Positions 1 through 12,245 of a stretch of 64,000 bases of DNA are shown here, in pieces; position 1 is the stretch's first letter; every line of letters begins with the position of its first letter. The notes under the pieces are model-generated. The model was given only the letters and a program-made list of their open reading frames with translations, was not told the origin of the DNA and made no database searches. The translations under genes were made by a program, and so were the position numbers. The stretch is from Trichoplax sp. H2 (Eukaryota; Placozoa; Uniplacotomia; Trichoplacea), in the NCBI GenBank assembly GCA_003344405.1, contig NOWV01000113.1, positions 183,125-247,124 on the forward strand, read 5' to 3'.

Positions 1-2734
1 AATGTATAGTTAAATGAAAGTATTATAATGTAGCAGCCTTGTGCCTTAAAAGGTAGTCTGAATACCATAGAATGTGAAAAGTGTCTTAGATAAAGTAGCC
101 GAGTATGTGGCTAATAAATAATGCATTGTAAAGTCATTACTTTGTGCAGTTATAATTTAGCTATTGTTACTGATATACAAAATTTCTAATCCTTATATTA
201 GTGACTAATGAAATCCAGTGATGATAAACTGTATAACAGAAGTCGTGCTATCTCCGATAGCTGCAACAGTTAGCTGGCTAAGTGGTCAGACATAGAACTT
301 TTACTTTCAAATCTATCCTACTGTACTATTAGTGACTGAAATGTTGTTGTAAAAAAAAATAACTTGATACTATTTCAACCCATCTAAAGTAAGAAAAGCC
401 TCAGTCCTTTTCCTTAGCCTGCTAGCGACCCCCCCCCCCCCCCCCCTACTGTTGGTACAAATGAATGCATAGGCTAGAAAATGCTCTTACAGTCGTATAC
501 GAGACCTTACACATAGATGGATTTGTTGATTTAAAGAACACGTATACCTACGCTAGAATTTATGCATCAAAGCTTGATAAAATTAATTGATAGATGAGAT
601 AATCATACAATATACGATTAACTAAAATTTGTAGTATGGAATGAATTAATTAGTAGCCGCCAACATAACCAATCCTGTACCACCCTTGCAGCTATAACTG
701 CTTCCGCTGTCACTTTACTTGTGATATACAGTAAAACACCTTGAAAGCATTCCTTGAAATCTTTCCTACTCATCTAAGTAAACTTAAAATGCCTTATTGG
801 CCGTTTTAACCTTTACTTGTCAAGTACATTATCGCATAGAAAGCTTTCATCATAACGTATATCATGCTCAGAGTTGCAACTGTACTGCAGAGCTCAATAA
901 AATTAATCGAACAATGGCGTCGCCAAGGCGACTAATTATAATCGTTAATTAGGGACTAGCCCTATTATTATACATGGTTCCAAACACTTTACTAATGTAT
1001 ACTAGCAGAACAAATTTTTATCTATCAGAATTGGTATAGAATTACTAACTTTATCCAAGTGATTCTAGCCAGAAGAGGAAAGACTGTTATTATCACTATC
1101 TTATTTAATTCTTATTCGTACTCAAGAGTAAAATGGGCGATTCAGAAACACCGATTAGCGCTGGGAATTGGGAGCATTCCAAGTTAGCCCAAGTAAGCTG
1201 ATAAAAATTAATATAAGTAGAATAACATTACAATAGCTACGATATTTGTTCATCATGATGACTTTTCTTTATGAGATGAATCCAAATGTCCTTTTTCAAT
1301 ATCTTAACTTCTTGGTCTAAACATTATACGTACGATGGATGGTTGATAAGATCTTCAAGTTATTAATCTTGGCGATGATTTATCTGATAAATATTATCAA
1401 AAATATTTACTCTATAGCATAGATGATAGCAATATTCTATTACCTGTTAATACATTTATTATTATCATATTGAACCAGATATGAACTAATGATAGTTGTT
1501 GTGATTATAATGAAGAGCCACTAGGGTGCAACTAGCCAATAACTGTAACTTAACTTCTCCATCCATATTCAATATCGAGCACCTACTGTTTTTCCACGCC
1601 TTTACGCCAATTACTTTCTAGTAATTATTATGAACGTCGGTCTCAATTCACTTTTACGACTGATCTACCTATCGCAGATTATTAAAGAATCGGTAGTAGT
1701 CGTTCCTTACACTTGCAAGTCCTTGTTTCCTATCTGATTCCTGACTGCACTAATGTTAAGCTTCAAAGTTGCTCTTATTGGTTTCCTCTACTTACTATCG
1801 ACTGACTTACTTTCCTACTGACTTAATGATATTTATGCTTGCTTATTTAACTACTATCTCATTTTTTATAAGTTTAAATTAGATTTTAGTACCAATTAGT
1901 ACTTTCTCTTACTTATACATCTACCATACTGCACTAAAAATTGCTACCAATTCTTCTTAGTTAACACCTAATTCCTTACTACGCTTAAGCCAAACTTTTA
2001 AGCTTATTGGCTGTTACTACTTTAAATTCGCTATTACTCCTTCCCCTTTCTCACTTAAGATATTTATTTATTTACTTGTCAGGGTCTTTACTGCGTCAAG
2101 TAGTAGAACCTGTTGTTTGTTTTCTATCTAATTTTTGACCAGACTTATTTTTAACTTTAAAATAGCGCCTGCTCCACCTTTCTGTTTACTTACTTTACCA
2201 TCTGGTTCTATATTGAAGCAAGTTTCAAAGTAGAGTTATTATTATTCCTACCTTTGACTTATTTTATTAGCATTTGGCTCTTAACTTCACTAAATTCTAG
2301 ACTAATCCTGACCTAAAGTCCGTCTTATTCCTTTCCTTTACTTACTGGCTTTGATAGCTACCCTATACGGATCAAATACTAGTTTATGAATCCTGTTGCT
2401 ATTTTCCTCGATTTAATTACTTCAATAGCTAGTTTAGTAGTAGTAAGCTCAATATTAACTTCAAAAGCCGCGTAACTAGCTAATCTTCAAATTGCAGTCA
2501 CTTTATCACTTGTTTTACATACTCGTTTACCGTACTGTATAATAATTCTCCACCACGCCAAATTCTAGCTTTATCGTCAATCATCACTAATTGTAGCCGC
2601 CTTATAATAGCGGCGATTTCATAATCGGAATAGACAGTAGTCGCATCAATATATATTGTTATATGATCGACTATTTTTTAAGCAACTGTATTTGAAGGCC
2701 CACGAAAGCTACATAATCCAACTTTGATCTTATA
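1..2734. other. Left spacer with one possible upstream coding exon
   Basis: No gene model is supported across most of this stretch. An ATG at 1133 opens 20 codons that end exactly at a good donor (GTAAGC at 1193). This could be a first exon, but its phase 0 does not fit any acceptor in front of the first secure WD40 exon unless another small exon lies between. An 18-base C homopolymer sits at 429-446. From about 1550 to 2580 the plus strand is markedly rich in T and C, with recurring TACTTAC and GACTTAC words and no long reading frame. Confidence 0.5.
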
Positions 2735-5700
2735 ATGAATAAACAACAACTAAGATTAGTCAGTACATGCAGCAATGTCAGTGACAAATCTGAGGTATCA
2801 GTCTTATGCGATTCCTCTGGAGAGGTATAATTTGTAGACTTAATAACGTAGTAATCAGTTGCTATAGAGTATTCAGTATTGAATAATATGTTTTATTTTC
2901 TCTGTTATAATGAGAGTTAATCTTGGCTGTTTTTATCCGCATTTCTAGGTTCGAATGAAAGTTTTTCGTGGTCATTTCGATGCTATTAATTCATGCCAAT
3001 TTTGCAATCGAGATTCACTAATTTTATCCGCATCGAATGATAAAACAATTCGATTTTGGGTAAGATTAATCTCTAAAAAGATAGTGCAAAACCTGAATAT
3101 GCAAGTGGTATACCAGAACAACTTTACCTAGGATCTTTAAATGTCACTAAATTTAGCAGGTAGCATCAATTACTTACCGTAACGAAATATTAATTTTTTA
3201 AGGAAAGCGATGGTGGAAGCCAATTGCAAAGTTTAAACTTACATACAGATATAATTTCTTGTTGTCGTGTAAACTCAAAAACGGACCCGTAAGTTATTTT
3301 AAATTCAGACTGCTTTCGTACCGGTATTAAGTAATTTGTAAGTAATGGCTAGCAGTATTTCCAGATTTCTTTTCAATTTTCCTAACTTTCCTAGTAAATT
3401 TTCATTTGTTACATCGAGTTGGGATAAATCGGTAGCAAAATGGGATGGAGAAACCGGTCAAAATCTGGTAAGAATAAAACTGGAATAGTTTTAACTTTGT
3501 GTCTGCGATATCATGCCATGACTACATAGATCTTAGAAGCCATTCACTATTACTTATATGGATTATTTATTACGATATATGCAGTGGAGAGGCTTTCATG
3601 ATGGTATTGTTACTACTTGTGCAATATCATCTGATGCCCATGTCATAGTGTCAGCATCCGATGGCGACTATGTCATAAAAGTATGGGATACAAGAACCGA
3701 CGAAAATGCAGTCCATACTATTAAAAGTAATTATAGACAATCAATATTGGCATAGCTAAGAATTAATATTAGATTTTTAATCATAGATGATCAAGATACT
3801 AACCTTTAAAATTAGATATCTTACAAGACAAGTTCTTGAACTAAATGCATTAGCAATTACAACTTCAATCTGCATATTACTCCTATCTTCAGTCATACAG
3901 GGTTTTGATCTAGATACATTTCTTGAAGAATTAGACAACTTCCTGGGATATAGTAAATTGCTAAATTAGATACGTTATCAATAAATACGATCTATGTATT
4001 ACTGAATTTTCAGTTACAAAGCATCGGATTTAAAAGCAAAGTACTAAAAATTAGATTTTTCTATGATAACTATTGAATTAAAGATATAATTAAAAATGAC
4101 TCGGCTTGTCTTTACCGGAGTTTTAGTTTTGAAGCATCTGACTTACATACCAGTTACAGAATTAGATATTTCCTATATCAATTAGCCTCAAATTAGATCG
4201 ATATATCACCAGATCTTTAATCATGTTTGACTACGTGCTAAATCTTTAAAATTAGATGCCTTATACATTGACCTTTACACCTAAATATCTTATATACTGT
4301 ACTAAAGTGTTAATAAATATTTTGAAGTAGGCTCAACTTGTATTCATTATTACCGTACATTTTTAATTATATCGGTATATCATCTCCTAAAATTTATCGG
4401 ATATACCTTACAGTAGATTCTTATGTAGATTCTTAGGTAAAAAAATAAATAAATTATGAATAAGATACTGATAACCATTAACTTGATCTGCATATGAAAA
4501 GATTTTCATCGTGGATCCGTTACTAGTATCGCCTTCCATCCGGATAATTCAAGGATTTGCACGACATCATCAGATATGACAGCAAGAATATGGGATTTTA
4601 ACTCTACATCAACAACAGCTCAATTAAGGTTAAGATAATAGCAGCAAATTGTTCTTAGAGCTATTCTAGAATATTAGTGTTTGTTGTTAATTACAATCAA
4701 AATGCAGCTGGAAACTGAATTTGTCTTATTAACAGTAAAATAAATTTTCTCGTAAATTAGTGGGCACAAAAATATTGTTAGCTGCTGTGCGTTCTCCAAC
4801 AATGGACGCATGTTATGTACTGGCTCTTGGGATAAATCTCTGCATCTTTGGGATATTGCCACTGGTTCATATAGGTATTAATAGTTCAGATTAAGCAATA
4901 AATATTCTCGATAATTGTATCTGGTTCTATCAAGACCTTAACCTCGCGTCTGTTCTAGACGTACTGGACCGAAAACTATTGAGAGAGGCCATGAAGGATC
5001 AATTAGTTCATGCTGTTATTCGCCCGATGGTTAGTTGTCATGTAAATTCTGTATACTGATACCTATATACCCATATAGCTTCGAAATTTGTAGCTTTGTC
5101 AACAGATAGTCGTAAATAACTTTAAAATTCAATACTATATGTTATTGCGCTTATATGATTACTTAATAGATTAGTGCTATCGTCTTTACTTCGTATCAAC
5201 AGAAGAAATGTACACTCATTCAATCAAAGAAACCTAGCAAATTGTCAAATCTATCAATTCTCGATTTATATCAAATATTTAGATACTATGCTAGCCTCAG
5301 CTTCTTACGATCAAAATGTCATTATCTGGGATACTAAGTATAACTTACAGAAATTCAGCTTAAAGGTAAAAATGGTGAAAATAATCTTTATTCTAAAGGG
5401 AATATCATTCTAGTTCTAAAGCTATAACGAAAATTTCTTACATGCATTCAGGGTCATAATGGCTGGGTAAACGATGTATGTTTTAGTCAAGATCAAAAGT
5501 GGGCACTAACGTGTTCATCGGTAAGTACAAGGAAGGAAATCTTGATAAACTGACATCAATTATTAGGAGATATTGCATATTACAGTTAAATTTGTTACTT
5601 TTAAAGAGTAATACAACTTAAATTGCGATTAGGATATGACTATAAGAATGTGGAATATTGAATCTGAGGAGAAGATGCCTATATTTTTGGCCAACAAGAT

Positions 5701-6618
5701 TAGTCTTGGTTTAAAGCTTATTGAGGTAATTTATGACCGTTTCAGCTAATATTTTATCCTTTACATGACTCCAACACATTACGTATGCCTTTATAAATTT
5801 TGCAGTACATATGTGTAAGTATCGATTGAATCTTTAAAACAGTTCTTCTAGTTTTCGCAACCTCGCTAACACGACCATCGTCACTTACGCAACTTAGAGT
5901 AAATATGTACTATAACTAAAATTTTATTGCATTTTGGATATCTGCAAATATTATCGATATGATGGCGTAGCAATAGCTAAATGCTTACACAAACTATGAC
6001 GTGTAGAGATTAAAACAGTAATAATGTCGACAGCATTATTGTAGCGGCAGTATCTAATAGAAATAGTGAGGTCTTGATATAGTAGTTTACTCGCAGATAA
6101 ACTCTGGAGGCCTTTTTATAAGCACGTTTTATTTAATTTCAAAATACTCTCATTAATAATAAAAATGATATAATTACTACCATACATTAACAAACAGCAT
6201 TTTAATATCACAGGTAGTAGAATTTTACCTATACTTTTAGTGATTTATTTAAATAATTTATAGCAGTGATACAATAACAACTAAAATAAGTACCTGACTT
6301 TAGCATCGCAAATCGTAAAACTCTACTTTGTTTTATGATTCTAATAATTTATAGGTTACAATAAGACGATATATTAATAACTGATTAGAGAGTAACAAGT
6401 AATAGAGCATTACATATTAACTTAAGATTTACTTCCATCTATTAATAAAGATTTAATTAATCATAAAACTCCAATTCTATCTTTGTTCTTAGTGTACTCA
6501 ATGCGGCAAGAAATTTTCGATTACGGAAGCTGGAGATGATTTATCGCTGACTCGATGTGTATTCTGCCGATTAAAAGATCGATCGAAAGTTTTAAATATA
6601 ACGACGGAAATTGAATAA
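2735..6618 (+). CDS. WD40 seven-blade beta-propeller protein with C-terminal Cys4 knuckle (WDR88-like)
   Basis: Exons: 2735-2824, 2949-3059, 3203-3288, 3395-3467, 3585-3726, 4502-4628, 4761-4874, 4959-5029, 5283-5365, 5452-5520, 5633-5725, a 9-nt microexon 5806-5814, and 6493-6618. All junctions are GT-AG and phases close, giving 397 aa (394 if the microexon is skipped). Seven WD repeats are visible, with blade ends such as [38 protein letters not shown] and TIRMWN. The last exon adds CxxC (CTQC) and a second CxxC (CVFC), a likely zinc knuckle. The order of seven blades, a short LGLKL linker and the Cys4 tail resembles WDR88, but that name comes from memory. Function is unknown; such propellers are scaffolds. 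The start is the ATG at 2735; an upstream exon at 1133 cannot be excluded. Confidence 0.82.
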
Positions 6619-8329
6619 AACGGAGCACATTGGATATAAGGCTGAGGTAAATACCCAAGCTATGAGAAGATTGGCTTACTAATTCAACGTTAACAACTTT
6701 TCTTAAAATCATAACGTTTCAGCGTGTGAAATTGAATTATTAATTTATTTTTAATAGTGGATTATAATCAAAATTTTATTATCACTTTAAATATTATACA
6801 TACTCGACGGTGCATTACCTTCGATCCATCTCGTTATTTCGGACATGATTCGATGTTAATTTCTGTCTGTTATTAAACAGATATCCAGACAATCTAATTC
6901 GTTGTCATTTAGCAATAATATGCGCGCTTGCCGATTTTGCAATATCTCAAGATAATAATTTAGTGAAAAGACAGATCAAATTGATTTATAGGCTTTTTTG
7001 TTTAATTAAAATCCTTTATAAAGGAGCAAATACCAAATTTTGTATATAATTAATTCTACGGAATATATGGTTACAATTGCGTAGCTAGCATTATTTTACT
7101 ACTGAATGTATATAATCACTCTCAGGATAAGAAATTATGGATGGTTTTGTCTCATGGTAATAAAATTTATTTAATTCCATATTGATAGGAGGCTACTTTG
7201 TCGAATAAAAATTAAAAATTTAACTCTATGACCACCTTGTTATTGTAATACACCTAGTAGGAATAATTTAGTCGTCAGTAGTCATAAGTAAAGGTTAGTC
7301 GAATACCATCAGTCGTAATATTTGTAACACCGAAAATAGATGAAAATATTGCTGGTATGGATTGATTACATATATATATACAACAGTACTTGCAGTGCCT
7401 GATAAAGTATCTTCGATCATAAACCTGAGTGTTATTTGTGATGGAAAAGGTTGCTATTACGAGCTAGTACAAGATCAGTTATCTAATGAAATGAATAGTA
7501 AAGTCTTTTAAGCGCTCATAATGATAGATTCAGGAACCTACTGCCCACTATCATTAAAAATTAAAATTATTCCCAACTACTGAAGAAACGGAGTAACTTC
7601 CTCATGTTCTCATTCTCTATTTTTGTATCAAGTTTAGTCGTTAAAAGTTGACTACAAGTAGATATATATGAGACTTTATTATAATTGCTTGCTTCATTGA
7701 ATATTTTGTAATTAATTTAATAATACAGAATAGCTAGCGAAATTATCATTTTGAACACGTTATTATAGCTTATCACAAACTATATAAGGCTGTATTAAAA
7801 TGATAGCAAACTAAATTTGAATATACAATTGCTAGAGAAGTAATATACTATTAAAATAAGTATATTCATAAGTAAATTGAGAGTAGAATTACGAAGGTTA
7901 TAATATAATTAGAATATTATATCTTAAGCTGGTCTGCATGTTTGTCATACTTTGTTTCTGATATACAGTAATAATTCTATTCTATTTTCTTTTTATTATG
8001 CTAATATTATGCCAATTATAGACTAGTTGAACAAAGAAGGCATTCCTCTGATCGATAATTAGAAATTTGCAAGGTAAATGAGATAAATTACCAGCGTGAT
8101 ATGTTCAGAACATCAGGCTACAGCTAATATTGAATTATAATACATATTGGTCAAGTATAGTCGATAATAAATTTGGAAGACCTGAACGACTTAGCTAACA
8201 TATGCGGAAGTTATTTTCGGCTCCAACCACGATTTTCGCTTTACTCATATTAGCTACTAGATTGAATAATTTATTTTCCGAGATTTTATTCGATCTTGAA
8301 TTTACTTATTTTAATTCAGAATTGAAAAC
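6619..8329. other. Spacer between WD40 and TPR genes
   Basis: No coding potential was recognised. The first 160 bases are the 3' flank of the WD40 gene and are matched, with divergence, near 13.6-13.76 kb. A strong splice-acceptor-like sequence (T-rich run ending TTCAG at 8315-8319) lies ten bases before the TPR start codon, which suggests a non-coding first exon somewhere in this spacer. Confidence 0.45.
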
Positions 8330-11300
8330 ATGGCCAACCTAGAGGTATCTATCACGCATCTTCCTCAACCAATACTTATTTTATTTACGAAAGGTAAAGA
8401 AAGTCGCAAATCTGGCAATCTTAAGGAAGCGATGTCTTATTATACACAAGTCTTAGATAGGATACAAGCAATATCAGAAAATACTGTTAATCTTGATCGA
8501 TTTCGAAGTGAGGTTTACCTAGATATCAGTGCTATATATTGGCAGCAGTGTAAATGGAAGAAAGCTGAAGAATTTAATGAAAATGCACTTAAAATAGCTG
8601 AAAAGCTGGGAGAAAAAAAGATATTTGTCAAATGTTTAGGAAGAAAAGGTGACATTAAACGGCAACAAAGTGACTATGATGGGGCACTAGTTAATTATAC
8701 CAAGTTATTAAAGATATATCTAAGTTTAGAGAAGAAGGATACCGATATCGCAAATTTGTATCAGGACATAGGACATGTTCATTTTGCACAAGGTAGACTC
8801 AACGAGGCCTTGACACAGTATGAAAAATCGCTTAAAATTCAATCGTCAGTGCTTGACCACAATCATCCCGATATTGCCAGATCATATAACTATATAGGGG
8901 TGGTATATTGCGATCAGGGAAAGTACGAAAAAGCAATTGATATGCATGATAAATCACTCAAGATTCGATTATCAGTCCTTGATCAGAATCATATCGATGT
9001 TGCTGAATCTTATAACAATAAGGGAAATGTATATTTCAAACTGGGAAAGTACGATGATGCTCTATCTATTTACGAGAAAGGGCTCAAAATTCAGTTAAAA
9101 GTTTTTGGTGACAATCATTTCGATGTTGCCACCTCATATAGCAATATAGGAATTGTCTATGCTGCTCAAAGCAATCTTGAAAAGGCTATTCCTTTGTATA
9201 AAAAGTCGCTCGAAATTCGGTTATCAGTCTTCGGTGACAGTCATGCTGATGTTGCTACATCATATAATCATCTGGGAAATGCCTATTCTCAGCAAGCCAA
9301 GTACAAAGATGCTATTGATATGTATAAGAAATCACTCAAAATTCGATTAAAGATTTTTGGTCCCAATCATCTTTCTGTTGCCAACTGTTATAATTACATA
9401 GGAAATGCCTATTACTTTCAGGGCGAGTATGAAGAAGCTTTATCTATGTATCACAAATCTCGCAAAATTAAATTATTAGTTCTTGATCACAATCATCCCG
9501 AGGTTGCGGACTTATATGATAATATCGGACGTATCTATCGTGAACAAGGTGAACTTGAAGAAAGTATTCTTACGCATAAGAAATGTCTTAAAATGCGATT
9601 ATCGGTCCTTGGTTCCAATCATCCTGATATTGGTAAATCGTACAACAACATCGGCTCTGTCTATTTTTGTCAAGGTAAATATGATGAGGCTATTTCTAAC
9701 TTCAAGGAGTCTCTCAAAATTCTATTATCAGTCTTGGGTGATAGTCATCATCTTGTTGGTAATTTATATAACAATATAGGAAATGTCTATGATAAACAGG
9801 CTAAATATGAAGAGGCCATTTCTATGTATAAGAAATCACTCAAAATTCGATTGTCGACTCTTGGTTTTAAGCATCCTATTGTTGCTGGGTCATATGGGAA
9901 TCTAGGAAATTGTTATTCTCAGCAGGGTAGACACGAAGACGCTATTTCTATGTATCAGAAATCACTCGACATTCAATCACATATCCTTGGTAGTAGTCAT
10001 CCCGGCGTTGCCAAGTTGTACGTCAACCTAGGAAATGTCTATAGCAGTCTGGGCAAGTATAAAGAAGCTCTTTCTATGTATAATGATTCGCTCAAAATTC
10101 AATTATCAGTCCTTGGTCATAATCATCCTGGTGTTGCTACATTACATAACTGTCTGGGAACAGTTTATTCTAAGCAGGGAAATCATGAGGAGGCTCTTTC
10201 TGCGTACAATAAGTCACTCAAAATTCGGTTGTCAGCCTTTGGACATAATCACCCCGATATTGCCGCTTTATATATCAACATAGGCAATGTCTATAGAAAT
10301 CAAGGCAAACGTGAAGAGGCTATTTGTATGTATAAGAAAGTAATCGAAATGCAATCATCAGTTCTTGATCAAAACAATCTCCTTACAGCCGAAGCACTTA
10401 CCAATCTGGGAATTGTCTATACTGATCAAGGCAATCATTCAGAGGCTGCCTGTGCTTTTGAGAAGTCGCTCACAATTACACAATCAGCCCTTGGTCATTA
10501 TCATCCTGATGTTGCTATAATATATGACAATTTTGGAACTCTCTATGGGTGTGAAGGTAAGTATATCGATGCTCTTTCCATGTACGAGAAGTCAGAAGAA
10601 ATTAAATTATCAAGTCTTGGACGTGATCATCCCGATTTGGCCAAATTATATAACAACATGGGCGTTGTTTATAGGGATCAGGGTAGTTACGAAGAGGCTT
10701 TTTCTAAATTTAACGAATCACGTAAAATTCAATTGGCAGTCTTTGGTAACAATCATCCCGATGTTGCTACTTCATACAGTAATCTAGGAACTCTTTTTAA
10801 TTACCAGGCAAAGTACAAAAAGGCCATTTCTATGCATAAAAAGTCACTTGAAATCAATTTATCTATCTCTAATCACGATATCTCACAGATTGCAGCCTCT
10901 TATAGCGCTCTAGGAAATGATTACTCTAAACTGGCTAATTATCATGAGGCTCTTTCTATGTATAAGAAATCGCTGCAAAAGCTACTGTCAGTTTTTAATC
11001 ATAATCATCCCAGTGTTGCTAAATTATATCTCGATATGGGAACTGTCTATAGTAATCAGGGTAAGTATGACGAGGCTTTAGCTATGTTTCAAAAGTCCCT
11101 TAAATTATCGTTAGCCCTCGACTACAATCATTCCAGTATTGGCAGCTCATATGGCCAGCTAGGAAAAGTTTATCATCAGCAAGGCAAGTATGAAGAGGCT
11201 ATTACTATGCATAAAAAGTCACTCGAAATTGAATCATCAGTCCTTGATCATAATCACGGCAATACGGATATTGCTGCATCATTTGGAAACTTAGGAAGTG

Positions 11301-12139
11301 TCTATTTACAGCTAGGCAATTATGAAAAGGCTCTTTCTTTGTATGAAAGGTCACTCAGTATTCACTTATCGGTTTTTGGTTGTAATCACCCCGATGTTGC
11401 CAAATCGTATATCAACATAGGAAATGTTTATAAGCTTCAGATCAAGTATGCAAAGGCTATCGATATGTACGAGAAGTCACTCAAAATTCAATCATCAGTC
11501 TTTGAAATGGATCATCCCGATCTTGTTCTGTCATATAGCAATCTAGGATCTGTCTATCATAATCAAGGCGAGCAAGATAAAGCTATTTGTATGTACCAGA
11601 AATCACTTAAAATTCAGTTGGCAGTTTTAGATCATAATCATCCCGATATCGCCAAATCATATGACTGCATCGGAAATAGCTATAGAATTCAGGGCAAGTA
11701 TGACGACGCCCTTTCTTCATGCGAAAAATCCTATAGAATTCGGTTGTCAGTTCTTGATCATAGTCATCCCGATCTTGCAACATCATATTACAGCCTCGGA
11801 ATGGTATATGATGATCAGGGCAAGTATGAGGAAGCTCTTAAAAAGTTTAACAAGTCACTTCAAATTAGGCTATCAATTTTGAAGGAAGATCATCCTGATA
11901 TTGCAATATTATATTATAGCATAGGAAAGGTGTATGAAAACCAGTGCAAGCATAAGGATGCTCACGCTATGTATGAAAAGTTGTTTCAAAATATGCTATC
12001 AGTTTTAGATCAAAATAATTTCGATGTTGCGAAATTATATCACGCTATAGTAAAGATGCATGATGATCCGGGCAAGCATGAGAAAGCTCTTGCTATGTAC
12101 AAGAAATGGCGTGTAATTAAATCGCTTGATTTGTCTTAA
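8330..12139 (+). CDS. Giant tetratricopeptide-repeat protein, kinesin-light-chain/NPHP3-type repeats
   Basis: One uninterrupted frame of 1269 codons starting with ATG in AACATGG context. After two less regular N-terminal TPRs (about residues 15-105), the protein is a near-perfect tandem of about 27 units of 42 residues. Each unit follows the pattern H-P-D-V/I-A-x-S/L-Y-x-N-x-G-x-V-Y, then Q-G-K-Y-E-E-A, then Y-K-K-S-L-K-I. This is the TPR_12 style of kinesin light chain and nephrocystin-3. No NB-ARC, CHAT or kinase domain is present. The array should fold as a long superhelix for protein binding; the partner is unknown. The gene has no coding intron although its neighbours are intron-rich. 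Large KLC-like TPR families are, as I recall, abundant in placozoans. The last unit is degenerate and a frameshifted further unit follows the stop. Confidence 0.93.
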   Translation: MANLEVSITHLPQPILILFTKGKESRKSGNLKEAMSYYTQVLDRIQAISENTVNLDRFRSEVYLDISAIYWQQCKWKKAEEFNENALKIAEKLGEKKIFVKCLGRKGDIKRQQSDYDGALVNYTKLLKIYLSLEKKDTDIANLYQDIGHVHFAQGRLNEALTQYEKSLKIQSSVLDHNHPDIARSYNYIGVVYCDQGKYEKAIDMHDKSLKIRLSVLDQNHIDVAESYNNKGNVYFKLGKYDDALSIYEKGLKIQLKVFGDNHFDVATSYSNIGIVYAAQSNLEKAIPLYKKSLEIRLSVFGDSHADVATSYNHLGNAYSQQAKYKDAIDMYKKSLKIRLKIFGPNHLSVANCYNYIGNAYYFQGEYEEALSMYHKSRKIKLLVLDHNHPEVADLYDNIGRIYREQGELEESILTHKKCLKMRLSVLGSNHPDIGKSYNNIGSVYFCQGKYDEAISNFKESLKILLSVLGDSHHLVGNLYNNIGNVYDKQAKYEEAISMYKKSLKIRLSTLGFKHPIVAGSYGNLGNCYSQQGRHEDAISMYQKSLDIQSHILGSSHPGVAKLYVNLGNVYSSLGKYKEALSMYNDSLKIQLSVLGHNHPGVATLHNCLGTVYSKQGNHEEALSAYNKSLKIRLSAFGHNHPDIAALYINIGNVYRNQGKREEAICMYKKVIEMQSSVLDQNNLLTAEALTNLGIVYTDQGNHSEAACAFEKSLTITQSALGHYHPDVAIIYDNFGTLYGCEGKYIDALSMYEKSEEIKLSSLGRDHPDLAKLYNNMGVVYRDQGSYEEAFSKFNESRKIQLAVFGNNHPDVATSYSNLGTLFNYQAKYKKAISMHKKSLEINLSISNHDISQIAASYSALGNDYSKLANYHEALSMYKKSLQKLLSVFNHNHPSVAKLYLDMGTVYSNQGKYDEALAMFQKSLKLSLALDYNHSSIGSSYGQLGKVYHQQGKYEEAITMHKKSLEIESSVLDHNHGNTDIAASFGNLGSVYLQLGNYEKALSLYERSLSIHLSVFGCNHPDVAKSYINIGNVYKLQIKYAKAIDMYEKSLKIQSSVFEMDHPDLVLSYSNLGSVYHNQGEQDKAICMYQKSLKIQLAVLDHNHPDIAKSYDCIGNSYRIQGKYDDALSSCEKSYRIRLSVLDHSHPDLATSYYSLGMVYDDQGKYEEALKKFNKSLQIRLSILKEDHPDIAILYYSIGKVYENQCKHKDAHAMYEKLFQNMLSVLDQNNFDVAKLYHAIVKMHDDPGKHEKALAMYKKWRVIKSLDLS

Positions 12140-12245
12140 TGTTGTTTAATCATAGCAATATGAGAACCATCTATAGAACTCTCATCATGGCAAGTATGAA
12201 GAATCTCGTTCTATGTGTGAGAAGCAACCTAATATTCAAATATAT
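12140..12245 (+). pseudogene. Decayed extra TPR unit beyond the stop codon
   Basis: Directly after the stop, one frame reads NHSNMRTIYRT, which resembles the YSNMGTVYR half of a TPR unit. A second frame then reads HHGKYEESRSMCEKQPNIQ, which resembles the QGKYEEALSMYEKSLKIQ half before a stop. The two halves are in different frames, so this is a broken unit. It indicates that the array was once longer or that its end has decayed. Confidence 0.65.

Noticed and set aside
264-326. tRNA-like patch with a perfect A-box (TGGCTAAGTGG) and partly pairing ends ACAGT/ACTGT
   Set aside because: Only 63 bases long, with no T-arm stem and a poor B-box; not a functional tRNA.
3787-3969. 60-codon plus-strand frame with a hydrophobic middle, inside the WD40 gene
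   Set aside because: Lies wholly in an intron between phase-compatible WD40 exons, with no splice sites of its own.
9153-11882. Repeated 65-98 codon frames inside the TPR gene in another frame
   Set aside because: They recur with the 42-residue repeat period and are frame shadows of the array.
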